Position numbers and translations under genes: made by a program
Shown: positions 28,238-35,991 of the stretch, piece by piece
Position numbering within the stretch: position 1 is the stretch's first letter
Layout of the letters: each line of letters opens with the position of its first letter
Assembly: GCA_019635695.1 (NCBI GenBank)
Contig: JAHBYZ010000001.1
Span: 186,001 to 250,000, forward strand
Direction: 5' to 3'
DNA: 64,000 nucleotides
DNA from: Rhizobiaceae bacterium
Lineage (GTDB): Bacteria; Pseudomonadota; Alphaproteobacteria; Rhizobiales; Rhizobiaceae
The notes under the pieces: generated by a model
What the model saw: only the letters and a program-made list of their open reading frames with translations
What the model was told of the DNA's origin: nothing
Database searches by the model: none

Positions 28238-28253
28238 TTGACGTTTACGTAAA
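28238..28253 (+). promoter_or_regulatory. Operator-like palindrome upstream of acyl-CoA dehydrogenase
   Basis: TTGACGTTTACGTAAA contains the perfect palindrome TTTACGTAAA and also a consensus-like -35 (TTGACG). Similar ACGT-containing sites are known for MerR-family LiuR-type regulators of branched-chain amino acid and fatty acid catabolism. The link to that regulator is an inference; no regulator gene is in the window. Confidence 0.4.
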
Positions 28254-28313
28254 AAGCCAATAGCAGATCGAGACGGCCGAAATAGGCCGGCATCAAGCCT
28301 GCGGGGAGGGGCC

Positions 28314-30080
28314 ATGTATCGCGCGCCGGTGGACGAAATCGCCTTCACGCTGAAGCATGTCGCGGGTCTGACGGCGGCTATCGATGCCGGCCGGTTCGGC
28401 GACCTCTCGGAAGATCTCGCCGACGCCGTGCTCTCCGAAGCGGGACGCTTCGCCAGCGAGGAGATCGCCCCGGCCTACAAGGCGGGCGACGAGACGGGCG
28501 CGGTGTGGAAGGACGGCAAGGTCACCACCCCTCCGGGCTGGAAGGAGCTCTACGCCCGCTGGCGTGAAGGCGGCTGGAATGCGCTGGCCGGACCGGTCGA
28601 GCATGGCGGGCAGGGCCTGCCGACGATGCTGTCGGTCGCTGCACTTGAGATGTGGAACTCCGGCTCGATGGCTTTTGCCATCGGCCCGACGCTGACCATG
28701 GGCGCGGTCGAGGCGCTGGAGAAGCACGCTTCCGGCGACCTCAAGGCCACCTATCTCGACAGGCTCGTGTCCGGCGAATGGATGGGCACGATGAACCTGA
28801 CCGAGCCGCAGGCCGGTTCGGACCTTGCCGCGCTGCGCACCCGCGCCGAGCGGGCCGGTGACGGCACCTACCGCATCTTCGGCCAGAAGATATTCATCAC
28901 CTATGGCGAGCACGACTACACCGACAACATCGTGCACACGGTGCTCGCGCGCCTGCCCGACGCGCCGGCCGGCACGCGCGGCATTTCGCTGTTCCTCGTG
29001 CCGAAATTCCTCGTCAACGAGGACGGTTCGCTCGGCCGCCGCAACGATGTCTTCTGCGCCTCCATCGAGCACAAGCTCGGCATCCACGGCTCGCCCACCT
29101 GCACCATGATCTACGGCGACGGCTCCGTGCCCGGCGAGGAGAAGGGTGCGGTCGGCTGGCTGATCGGCGAGGAGAATCGCGGGCTGGCCTGCATGTTCAC
29201 CATGATGAACAACGCCCGCCTCGCCGTCGGCATGCAGGGCGTTGCGGTCGCCGAGGCCGCGACGCAGAAGGCGGTTCGCTACGCGCAGGAGCGGCGGCAG
29301 GGCCGCGCCGAGGGCGACACTGGACAGGGCATGAGCCCGATCGTCCTGCACCCGGACGTGCGCCGCATGCTCTCCACCATGCAGGCGCTCACCTGGACCG
29401 CGCGCGCCATCTCCTACTCCTGCGCCCACGCGCTCGACATGGCCAAGGCCACGGCCGGCGACGAAGCGAAGCACTGGAACGAGCGCGCCGGCCTGCTCAC
29501 GCCGCTCGCCAAGGCTTTCTCGACCGATGTCGGCGTCGATGTCGCCTCGCTCGGCGTGCAGGTGCATGGCGGCATGGGCTTCATCGAGGAAACGGGAGCG
29601 GCCGCACTGCTGCGCGATGCCCGCATCGCGCCGATCTATGAAGGCACCAACGGCATTCAGGCGATCGACCTCGTGCAGCGCAAGCTGCCGCTGTCCGGCG
29701 GCGACCAAATCAAGTCCTATCTGGCCGAACTGCGTGCCGACGTGGACGCGTTGCGCAAGTCGAACCTGCCCGGTCTCGGCAAATCCGCCGACCGGCTGTC
29801 GTCCGCGCTGGACGATGTCGAGGCGACCACCGCATGGCTGATGACGGCGCTGGCCGAGGGGCGCACGAAGGACGCGCTGTCCGGCGCGACGCCGTACCTG
29901 CGTCAGATCTCGTTGGCCGCCGGAGGCGCCTATCTGGCCCGCGCGGCCGTGGCGGCCAAGGGCGGCAGGCACGCCGCGCTCTGCCGCTTCTTCGCCGAAA
30001 ATCTCGTTTCCGAAACCGCTTCGCTGAAGGACCGCGTCACCGAAGGCGCGGACAGCCTGGCTGCAATCGAGTTCGCGTGA
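28314..30080 (+). CDS. Acyl-CoA dehydrogenase, long form with C-terminal extension
   Basis: A 588-residue FAD enzyme oxidising acyl-CoA to enoyl-CoA. Family features are GTMNLTEPQAGSDLAAL, the flavin and substrate region around KIFITYGEH, and the C-terminal QVHGGMGFIEETGAAALLRDARIAPIYEGTNGIQ with the likely catalytic Glu in YEGTNG. At nearly 600 residues it belongs to the subgroup that includes DMSP-type and long-chain enzymes; chain-length preference is not readable. GGGGAGGGGCC precedes the ATG. An enoyl-CoA hydratase gene follows, so the two probably catalyse successive beta-oxidation steps. Confidence 0.92.
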   Translation: MYRAPVDEIAFTLKHVAGLTAAIDAGRFGDLSEDLADAVLSEAGRFASEEIAPAYKAGDETGAVWKDGKVTTPPGWKELYARWREGGWNALAGPVEHGGQGLPTMLSVAALEMWNSGSMAFAIGPTLTMGAVEALEKHASGDLKATYLDRLVSGEWMGTMNLTEPQAGSDLAALRTRAERAGDGTYRIFGQKIFITYGEHDYTDNIVHTVLARLPDAPAGTRGISLFLVPKFLVNEDGSLGRRNDVFCASIEHKLGIHGSPTCTMIYGDGSVPGEEKGAVGWLIGEENRGLACMFTMMNNARLAVGMQGVAVAEAATQKAVRYAQERRQGRAEGDTGQGMSPIVLHPDVRRMLSTMQALTWTARAISYSCAHALDMAKATAGDEAKHWNERAGLLTPLAKAFSTDVGVDVASLGVQVHGGMGFIEETGAAALLRDARIAPIYEGTNGIQAIDLVQRKLPLSGGDQIKSYLAELRADVDALRKSNLPGLGKSADRLSSALDDVEATTAWLMTALAEGRTKDALSGATPYLRQISLAAGGAYLARAAVAAKGGRHAALCRFFAENLVSETASLKDRVTEGADSLAAIEFA

Positions 30081-30084
30081 TTGC

Positions 30085-30136
30085 GGATCCTCCCCCGTTT
30101 ACGGGGGAGGGGGACCGCCGTAGGCGGTGGAGGGGG
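30085..30136. repeat. Dispersed intergenic palindromic repeat, copy 3
   Basis: Same hairpin-pair unit as at 15906 and 19897 (CCCCCGTTTACGGGGG, then ACCGCCgtaGGCGGT). It sits inside the presumed acyl-CoA dehydrogenase/hydratase operon, where it could change relative mRNA stability of the two genes. Confidence 0.8.
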
Positions 30137-30181
30137 CGGCACAGATGCGGTCGTTTCCGCAGCAAAGGGAAGAGTAAACGA

Positions 30182-30934
30182 ATGTCCGACCACATCCTCG
30201 TCGAGCGCCGCGGCGCGATCAACGTGATCCGCATGAACCGCCCGGACAAGAAGAACGCCATCACCCGCGCCATGTATGCGGCGATGGCGGCCGGGCTGAC
30301 TGCCGGCGACGCGGACGCAGGCGTGCGCTGCCATGTCATCCTCGGCGTGCCCGGCGCGTTTTCGTCCGGCAACGACCTCATGGACTTTCTTGCCGTCGCG
30401 CAGGGCGGCGAAGGCGGTACGGAGGTCTGGGATTTCCTGATCGCGCTCGCCGGCGCGAAGAAGCCGATCGTGTCCGGCGCCGACGGCATCGCGGTCGGCA
30501 TCGGCACGACCATCCATTTCCACTGCGACATGACCTTCGCCACGCCGCGCACGGAGTTCCGCACGCCCTTCGTCGATCTGGCGCTGGTGCCCGAGGCGGG
30601 CTCCAGCCTGCTCGCACCTGCTCTTCTTGGCCGGCAGCAGGCCTTTGCCTTGCTGGCGCTCGGCGAAGGCTTCTCGGCCGAGCGCGCGCTGGCGGCCGGC
30701 CTGATCTACAAGGTTGTACCTGAATCCGACCTCGAAGCTGAAGTCTTCGCCGGCGCCGAGCGCATCGCCGCCAAGCCGCCCGAGGCGCTGCGCATCGCCC
30801 GCGACCTGATGGTCGGCGACCGCTCCGCCGTCATCGCCCGCATCAAGGAGGAGGGCGCGGCCTTCCGCCAGCGGCTCAAGTCAGATGAAGCGCGCCAGGC
30901 CTTCATGGCGTTTATGGCGCGGAAGAAGGGCTGA
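30182..30934 (+). CDS. Enoyl-CoA hydratase/isomerase (crotonase) family protein
   Basis: A 250-residue crotonase-fold protein. MNRPDKKNAITRAMYAAM and the oxyanion-hole region GAFSSGNDL and GADGIAVGIGTTIHFHCDMTFA are typical, as is FRTPFVDLALVPEAGSSLL where catalytic Glu residues lie. It should hydrate or isomerise enoyl-CoA made by the preceding dehydrogenase. AAAGGGAAG precedes the ATG. A diverged second copy of its last 34 codons occurs about 730 bases downstream. Confidence 0.9.
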   Translation: MSDHILVERRGAINVIRMNRPDKKNAITRAMYAAMAAGLTAGDADAGVRCHVILGVPGAFSSGNDLMDFLAVAQGGEGGTEVWDFLIALAGAKKPIVSGADGIAVGIGTTIHFHCDMTFATPRTEFRTPFVDLALVPEAGSSLLAPALLGRQQAFALLALGEGFSAERALAAGLIYKVVPESDLEAEVFAGAERIAAKPPEALRIARDLMVGDRSAVIARIKEEGAAFRQRLKSDEARQAFMAFMARKKG

Positions 30935-30964
30935 AGGCCGGCCCCTGCCGGGCGAAGGCCCACT

Positions 30965-31474
30965 CTACTGCGGCGGCGTCACGCCGCTGGCGTTGCGCTC
31001 GGTGACACTCTGATCCGCCATGTAGCAGTTCCAGTCGGCGAACGTCGTCTTGTAGCAATAGCCGGTCGCTTTCGGCTGGTTGCACGTGGCGCAGTTCGCC
31101 CCCGGCGTGTGACCTCTGAGCAGGCTGCCGCATTGATATTCCAGATAGCTCCCGCGGATCGGGTAAAGCGGAACGTTGACGTCGATCGCGCTGAAAGAGC
31201 CCAGGTTCGGCGTGTAGGGAACACCGCCGCCGACCTGCACCTTGACCTGTTCGACCAGATAGAGTTCGGCGCCCGACTGACCTTCCGCCTGGCATTCGAA
31301 ATAGGTCTTGGCCAGGTCTGCGGTTATCGCTCCGCTCGCAGGGGCGCTGGTGTCGGCGCAAGTGCGCGGTTCGCGCGAACCGTACTCCTCGCCGAGGCTC
31401 GCGGAGGAAGCGGTCTCAGCCGAAATCGAAGCCAGCAGGGCAAGTGCGGCTGACGAGAGTCTGCGGCCAACCAT
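30965..31474 (-). CDS. Exported Cys-rich protein of unknown function
   Basis: A 169-residue protein with a short signal-like N-terminus (MVGRRLSSAALALLASISAETASSA) and seven cysteines in the mature part (RTCAD, YFECQ, YQCGS, ANCATC, GYCYK, WNCYM), suggesting a disulfide-bonded periplasmic or secreted protein. I do not recognise a domain. AAAGGGAGCG lies upstream on its strand. It lies between the intact hydratase gene and the duplicated hydratase tail, so it may have arrived with the rearrangement that split them. Confidence 0.7.
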   Translation of the reverse strand: MVGRRLSSAALALLASISAETASSASLGEEYGSREPRTCADTSAPASGAITADLAKTYFECQAEGQSGAELYLVEQVKVQVGGGVPYTPNLGSFSAIDVNVPLYPIRGSYLEYQCGSLLRGHTPGANCATCNQPKATGYCYKTTFADWNCYMADQSVTERNASGVTPPQ

Positions 31475-31520
31475 GTTTCGCTCCCTTTCTCGCGACGTTG
31501 GACATTAGCGTATTGCGTCA

Positions 31521-31667
31521 GTGAGCGAAAGCGCGCTCCGTGGAACGTTCCGGGCCTCGGCCGCAATCGCCCGCATCGAGGAGAAGGGCGCGACCTTCCG
31601 CCAGCACCTCAAGTCTGACGAGACGCGTCAGGCATTCATGGTGTTTATGGCGCGTAAGAAAGGGTAG
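31521..31667 (+). pseudogene. Remnant: diverged copy of the crotonase 3' end
   Basis: The 102 bases at 31566-31667 align without gaps to the last 102 bases of the crotonase gene (30833-30934), with 17 differences by hand count (about 83% identity). The translation IARIEEKGATFRQHLK matches IARIKEEGAAFRQRLK and both end MARKKG. Eight changed codons are synonymous. The frame is open back to a GTG at 31521, but the upstream part does not resemble the crotonase. It looks like the tail of a diverged paralogue whose body was deleted or replaced. Confidence 0.85.
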
Positions 31668-31706
31668 GTTTCCGCGGTGTTCGTAACGGCACGGGTTTGA
31701 TCGAGG

Positions 31707-31910
31707 ATGTCTCAGCACTACAAACAGATGCAGGGTCACAACGAGGCGCGGAGCGAACTGCATAAGCGCCTCGCCCGCGAGGAAATGGGTGACGAAGCCT
31801 ACGATCGCATGATTTCAAGCGGTCACGATCCCGCCTTCAGCATGTCTCATGTTGTCGTCTTCATGCTTGTCGCCGCAGCGCTTTTTGCTGCGGTTTGGCT
31901 GGGTTATTGA
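31707..31910 (+). CDS. Small membrane protein of unknown function
   Basis: A 67-residue protein: polar His/Glu/Arg-rich N-terminus (MSQHYKQMQGHNEARSELHKRL) and one C-terminal membrane helix (VVVFMLVAAALFAAVWLGY). This is a tail-anchored arrangement. No family recognised. It is followed after 22 bases by another small membrane protein gene, so they may form a two-gene unit. Confidence 0.6.
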   Translation: MSQHYKQMQGHNEARSELHKRLAREEMGDEAYDRMISSGHDPAFSMSHVVVFMLVAAALFAAVWLGY

Positions 31911-31932
31911 AACGCGCCTCAGGGAGAGGGCC

Positions 31933-32115
31933 ATGTCTGCCGGATGGATCAATCTCATCGCGCTCGCGGGCATGCTCTTCATCGCAGCAAGCGCCATATT
32001 CGTCGTCCGGTATGCCGCCACTCGGCCGCGCGGAGAAAAGAAGCCGGGAATGGCGAAGCCAGGCAAAGAGCACTATCGTCAGGTAAATCCCAAGACGGGC
32101 ACTCTTTTCCCGTGA
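31933..32115 (+). CDS. Small membrane protein of unknown function
   Basis: A 60-residue protein: N-terminal helix WINLIALAGMLFIAASAIFVV followed by a basic cytosolic-type tail (RPRGEKKPGMAKPGKEHYRQ) ending GTLFP. ATG 31933 has AGGGAGAGGG upstream, a strong ribosome binding site. It is probably cotranscribed with the preceding 67-residue protein. Function unknown. Confidence 0.65.
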   Translation: MSAGWINLIALAGMLFIAASAIFVVRYAATRPRGEKKPGMAKPGKEHYRQVNPKTGTLFP

Positions 32116-32175
32116 GGCTTGCGACGGCGCCTAAGGAAATGGTCGCGGCGCAGCGTCGAACATCCGCAGGCCGGC

Positions 32176-32793
32176 TTACGGATACAGCCTCACCTTCCCC
32201 CAGCCTTCCCCCTCCCTCGTAAACACCACCCGGTCGTGCAGCCTGAACGGCCGGTCGTGCCAGAACTCTATGCTTTGCGGCACCAGCCTGAACCCCGACC
32301 AGTAGTCCGGCCTCGGGATCGCGCCGATGCCGAACTTCAGCGTGTACTCCGCCACCGCCTTCTCCAGCGCGAACCGGCTTTCCAGCGGCCGCGACTGCTT
32401 CGACGCCCACGCCCCGATGCGGCTGCCGCGGGCACGGCTGGCGTAATATTCGTCGGCCTCGGCGTCGCTCACCGTCTCTACCGCGCCGCGGATGCGCACC
32501 TGCCGGCGCAGGCTCTTCCAGTGGAAACACATCGCCGCCTTGCCGGCTGAAAGCAGCTCGCGGCCCTTGGCGCTTTCGTAGTTGGTGTAGAAGACGAAAC
32601 CCCGGTCGTCGTAGTCCTTCATCAGCACCATGCGCACGTTCGGCAGCCCGTCCGGGTCGACGGTCGCCACGGCAACCGCGTTCGGGTCGTTCGGCTCGGA
32701 TTTCTGCGCGTCGGCGAACCACTCGGCAAACAGCGCGTAGGGTTCGGCGCGGTCGGCGAAATCGGGCGCCTGCGGGGTCTGCTCATAGCTCAT
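32176..32793 (-). CDS. pdxH: Pyridoxamine 5'-phosphate oxidase
   Basis: A 205-residue FMN enzyme making pyridoxal 5'-phosphate from PNP or [23 protein letters not shown] is the FMN-binding signature, followed by [19 protein letters not shown] and the C-terminal [20 protein letters not shown] and LYP end that close the active site. Full length. GGAAGGACGTCC lies upstream of the start on its strand. It is divergent from the DnaJ-type gene, with about 190 bases between them. Confidence 0.96.
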   Translation of the reverse strand: MSYEQTPQAPDFADRAEPYALFAEWFADAQKSEPNDPNAVAVATVDPDGLPNVRMVLMKDYDDRGFVFYTNYESAKGRELLSAGKAAMCFHWKSLRRQVRIRGAVETVSDAEADEYYASRARGSRIGAWASKQSRPLESRFALEKAVAEYTLKFGIGAIPRPDYWSGFRLVPQSIEFWHDRPFRLHDRVVFTREGEGWGKVRLYP

Positions 32794-32986
32794 CGGGGAC
32801 GTCCTTCCGTTACCCCGGCAATGGCCGATGCCGCCGTGGCAGGCAAGGCTCAGTGCGGCAAGAAAGCAGCGCCAGCCTCTGGAATTTCTTCCTATCGAAA
32901 CCGATATGGAAAGGGACCATATTCAACAGGGCCGATTCCGTGACGAATCTGGCCCGCAACCCATTGGGCGAGACGTCTGACGAACC

Positions 32987-33943
32987 ATGCGTGATCCATA
33001 CGACGTGCTTGGCGTTGCGAAGAGCGCTCCGCAGAAGGACATCAAGGCCGCCTTCCGCAAGCTCGCCAAGAAATACCATCCGGACCGCAATCCGGACGAC
33101 CCGAAGGCCAAGGAGCGCTTCAACGAGGCGAACCAGGCCTATGAGGTGGTCGGCGAGGAGGCCAGGCGCAAGCAGTTCGACCGGGGCGAGATCGGCCCGG
33201 ACGGCAAGCCGCGCTTTCAGGAATTTGCAGGCGGCCAGGGGGGACCCGGCGGAGCGGACCCGTTCGCTGCCTTCCGCCAGCGCGGCGGCGCAAATCCGTT
33301 CGGCAATCAGGGTGCTGGAGGACAGGGGCGCCGCTTCGAGTTCCGCTCCGAAGGCATGGACGCGGCCGACATCTTCTCCGAGATTTTCGGGCAGCAGGGC
33401 GGTCCCGCCGCCGGGCGCCGCGCCGGGCCTGGCATGGGCGGCGTGCCGCAGCCGCCGGACCTCGAGGCGTCCATGACCGTTTCCCTGGAAGACGTCGTGA
33501 CGGCCGCCAAGGTCACCGCGCAGTTCCCCGACGGCCGCAAGCTGGCGGTCAAGCTGCCGGCCTATGTCGAGGACGGGCAGGTTATCCGCCTGAAGGGGCA
33601 GGGCGAGCAGTCGCCGTTCTCCGGCGAGCGCGGCGATGCGCTGGTGACCATCCGCTTCGCTTCGCATCCGCTCTACCGGGTCGAGGGCCGCGACCTGCTG
33701 ATCGACGTGCCCGTCCCGCTGGAGGACGCGGTGCTCGGCGGCAAGGTCGCGGTGGAAACGCCGATTGGCAAGGTCTCGGTCACCCTGCCGGCCTGGTCGA
33801 ACTCTGGCCGCGCGCTGAAGCTCAAGGGCCGTGGCCTGCCGCTCAAGACCGGTGGCCACGGCGACCTCTACGCCAGGGTGCAGATCGCGTTGCCGCAGGG
33901 TGACAGGGAGCTGGAAGCGCTGATGCAGAAGCGCCGCGGATAG
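32987..33943 (+). CDS. DnaJ/CbpA-type co-chaperone without zinc finger
   Basis: A 318-residue J-domain protein. The J domain occupies residues 1-70 with HPD at 31-33 ([11 protein letters not shown]). A Gly/Phe-rich linker ([12 protein letters not shown] onward) follows, then the two beta-barrel substrate-binding domains ([21 protein letters not shown] to [13 protein letters not shown]). The CxxCxGxG zinc repeats of DnaJ are absent, so this is type II (CbpA-like). It stimulates DnaK ATPase. A strong terminator follows it, just before fabI. Confidence 0.9.
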   Translation: MRDPYDVLGVAKSAPQKDIKAAFRKLAKKYHPDRNPDDPKAKERFNEANQAYEVVGEEARRKQFDRGEIGPDGKPRFQEFAGGQGGPGGADPFAAFRQRGGANPFGNQGAGGQGRRFEFRSEGMDAADIFSEIFGQQGGPAAGRRAGPGMGGVPQPPDLEASMTVSLEDVVTAAKVTAQFPDGRKLAVKLPAYVEDGQVIRLKGQGEQSPFSGERGDALVTIRFASHPLYRVEGRDLLIDVPVPLEDAVLGGKVAVETPIGKVSVTLPAWSNSGRALKLKGRGLPLKTGGHGDLYARVQIALPQGDRELEALMQKRRG

Positions 33944-34008
33944 CCGCGGGCGCCTGCCGGGACATTTCGCGCAATTCTTCGCTGCTTTCCTTCCCTTGTC
34001 GCGAAAAA

Positions 34009-34037
34009 ACGCCTGTGCGATAGGCAGGCGTCTTTTT
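34009..34037 (+). terminator. Intrinsic terminator between the dnaJ-like gene and fabI
   Basis: ACGCCTG-9 nt-CAGGCGT, preceded by AAAAA and followed by CTTTTTG: a canonical, possibly bidirectional hairpin. It ends 18 bases before the fabI ATG, so either fabI has a promoter overlapping it or read-through controls fabI. Confidence 0.8.
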
Positions 34038-34054
34038 GCCTTCGGAGAAGCGAT

Positions 34055-34885
34055 ATGGCCCAGACTGGGGCGAACGGTGGCCTGATGGCCGGCAAGCGCG
34101 GCCTCATCATGGGTGTGGCCAACAACCGGTCCATCGCGTGGGGCATCGCCAAGGCGCTGGCCGACCAGGGCGCGGAGATCGCGCTGACCTACCAGGGCGA
34201 CGCCTTCAGGAAGCGCGTCGAGCCGCTTGCCGCCGAACTCGGTGCCTTCCTCGTCGGCCATTGCGACGTGACCGACATGGCCACCGTCGACCAGTGCTTC
34301 GACAACCTCAAGGCGAAGTGGGGCAAGATCGACTTCCTCGTCCACGCCATCGCCTTCTCCGACAAGGACGAGTTGGTCGGCCGTTACGTTGAGACCACGC
34401 GCGACAACTTCCTGCGCACCATGGACGTCTCGGTCTATTCCTTCACTGCCGTTGCCAAGCGCGCCGAGCCGCTGATGGCCGACGGCGGCTCGATCCTGAC
34501 GTTGACCTACTACGGCGCCGAGAAGGTGATGCCGCACTACAACGTCATGGGCGTGGCCAAGGCCGCACTTGAGGCCAGCGTGCGCTACCTCGCGGTCGAC
34601 CTCGGCGGCTCCAACATCCGCGTCAACGCTCTGTCGGCAGGGCCGATCAAGACGCTTGCCGCCTCGGGCATCGGCGACTTCCGCTACATTCTCAAGTGGA
34701 ACGAGTACAACGCGCCGCTGAAGCGCTCGGTCACCATCGAGGAGGTCGGCGACACCGCGCTTTACCTGCTGTCGCCGCTGTCGCGCGGCGTCACCGGCGA
34801 GGTGCTCCACGTCGATTCGGGCTATCATGTCGTCGGCATGAAGGCGATCGACGCGCCCGACATCTCCGTCGTCCAGCACGACTGA
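34055..34885 (+). CDS. fabI: Enoyl-[acyl-carrier-protein] reductase (NADH)
   Basis: A 276-residue short-chain dehydrogenase-fold enzyme completing fatty acid elongation. GLIMGVANNRSIAWGIAKAL is the FabI cofactor signature, and the catalytic pair is the Tyr and Lys of YNVMGVAKAALE (Y-x6-K), with a second conserved Tyr in YYGAEKV. The end DAPDISVVQHD is typical of alphaproteobacterial FabI-1. CGGAGAAG precedes the ATG. The target of triclosan-type inhibitors; sensitivity cannot be judged here. Confidence 0.96.
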   Translation: MAQTGANGGLMAGKRGLIMGVANNRSIAWGIAKALADQGAEIALTYQGDAFRKRVEPLAAELGAFLVGHCDVTDMATVDQCFDNLKAKWGKIDFLVHAIAFSDKDELVGRYVETTRDNFLRTMDVSVYSFTAVAKRAEPLMADGGSILTLTYYGAEKVMPHYNVMGVAKAALEASVRYLAVDLGGSNIRVNALSAGPIKTLAASGIGDFRYILKWNEYNAPLKRSVTIEEVGDTALYLLSPLSRGVTGEVLHVDSGYHVVGMKAIDAPDISVVQHD

Positions 34886-34921
34886 CGGTTCCGCTCACCG
34901 CGTATTTCAAGGGACGGCGCC

Positions 34922-35506
34922 ATGCCGCTCGTCTATTTCTGCCGTCATGGCCAGACAGACTGGAACGCCGAGGCTCGGCTGCAGGGCCAGGCCGACACCG
35001 ACCTGAACGCCACCGGCCGCGCGCAGGCCCGGCGCAATGGCGAGCGCCTGAAAGGCCTGATCGCCGATCCTTCATCGTTCGACTTCGTCGCCAGCCCGCT
35101 GAAACGCACGCGCCAGACGATGGAAATCATCCGCGCCGCGATGGGTCTTGAGCCGGCCGCCTACCGGGCCGAGCCGAAGCTGATGGAGCTGCATTTCGGC
35201 GACTGGCAGGGCTTTACCTTCGCCGAGCTCGAGGCGGCGTCGCCGGGCTCGACCTCCGGGCGCGACCGCGACAAATGGAACTTCCTGCCGCCGGGAAAAG
35301 GCGCGGAGAGCTACGCCGCGCTGGCGCGCCGCATATCGCCGTGGCTGGAGCAGATCGACCGCCCGACCGTCTGCGTCACGCATGGCGGCATCGTGCGGTC
35401 GCTATTCCAAATGGTCGGCGGGCTGAGCGAAACCCAGGCGGCAGCCATGTCGGTGCCGCAGGATCTGGTTCTGAAGATGGAAGACGGCCGGCTGCTCTGG
35501 CTTTGA
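34922..35506 (+). CDS. Histidine phosphatase family protein (phosphoglycerate mutase-like)
   Basis: A 194-residue protein with the catalytic RHG motif at the N-terminus (VYFCRHGQTDWNAEARLQGQAD), phosphate-binding SPLKRTRQTME, the conserved Glu in MELHFGDWQG, and the second catalytic histidine in CVTHGGIVRSL. These are complete for an active phosphatase or mutase, but members act on many phosphoesters, so the substrate is unknown. It starts 36 bases after fabI and may be cotranscribed. Confidence 0.9.
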   Translation: MPLVYFCRHGQTDWNAEARLQGQADTDLNATGRAQARRNGERLKGLIADPSSFDFVASPLKRTRQTMEIIRAAMGLEPAAYRAEPKLMELHFGDWQGFTFAELEAASPGSTSGRDRDKWNFLPPGKGAESYAALARRISPWLEQIDRPTVCVTHGGIVRSLFQMVGGLSETQAAAMSVPQDLVLKMEDGRLLWL

Positions 35507-35519
35507 GCAGAAACCGGAC

Positions 35520-35765
35520 TTACTGGATCAGCATGTCCGTGATCTGGTTGACCCCGTCCTTGGGATCGTAGGCGATGATCACCTCGGCTCCCTCGACCAC
35601 GACGCTCATGTCCATCTCGGCCGGCAGCTGGTAGGTCTTCCCGTCGTCCAGCACGATGGTCATCTTCTCGGCGTCTACCGCCTTGATCTTGCCGTCCGCG
35701 TCGGCGGCATAGGCCGCGAACGTCACGTTGGTGAGCGCGATCACGCAGGCGATGAGTTTGCGCAT
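35520..35765 (-). CDS. DUF1344 exported small protein
   Basis: An 81-residue protein with a signal peptide (MRKLIACVIALTNVTFAAYAA) and the DUF1344 core (DGKIKAVDAEKMTIVLDDGKTYQLP, then EVIIAYDPKDGVNQITDM). It is a periplasmic small beta-type domain common in Rhizobiales; function unknown. ATG 35765 starts the signal peptide, with AGGAAATCGG upstream on its strand. It is convergent with the histidine phosphatase gene. Confidence 0.85.
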   Translation of the reverse strand: MRKLIACVIALTNVTFAAYAADADGKIKAVDAEKMTIVLDDGKTYQLPAEMDMSVVVEGAEVIIAYDPKDGVNQITDMLIQ

Positions 35766-35906
35766 TCTTCCGATTTCCTCTGATTGCGCCCCGGCCCGCG
35801 GTACGCTGTCCCCAATTTCAGCACGCATGTAGCGATGCGATTGTGTCATTTCTTCACGCCTTGCTCAAATACGTTGCGGCAGATTGTCCCCGTTTTTGGG
35901 CCACTC

Positions 35907-35951
35907 ATTTGACCGGCTCCGATTTGACCGGCCCCGATTTGACCGACACCG
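35907..35951. repeat. Three tandem 15-bp units upstream of aroC
   Basis: ATTTGACCGGCTCCG, ATTTGACCGGCCCCG and ATTTGACCGACACCG are head-to-tail and end 40 bases before the aroC ATG. Because the unit is five codons long, one frame reads as DLTGx pentapeptides (frame open 35843-36028), but that frame overlaps aroC and has no obvious ribosome binding site. They may be regulatory repeats. Confidence 0.8.
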
Positions 35952-35991
35952 CTTTCGCCCATAGAAGCGCAGCCATTCGGCGGGGCGCGGC

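Noticed and set aside
28293..29972. 559-codon minus-strand open frame
   Set aside because: Antisense to the acyl-CoA dehydrogenase; shadow frame.
32810..34879. 689-codon minus-strand open frame
   Set aside because: Antisense across the DnaJ-type gene, the terminator and fabI; composition of a shadow frame.
35907..35951. Tandem repeats as a CRISPR or pentapeptide-repeat gene
   Set aside because: Only three contiguous 15-bp units without spacers, and the frame that gives pentapeptides overlaps aroC and lacks a start signal.
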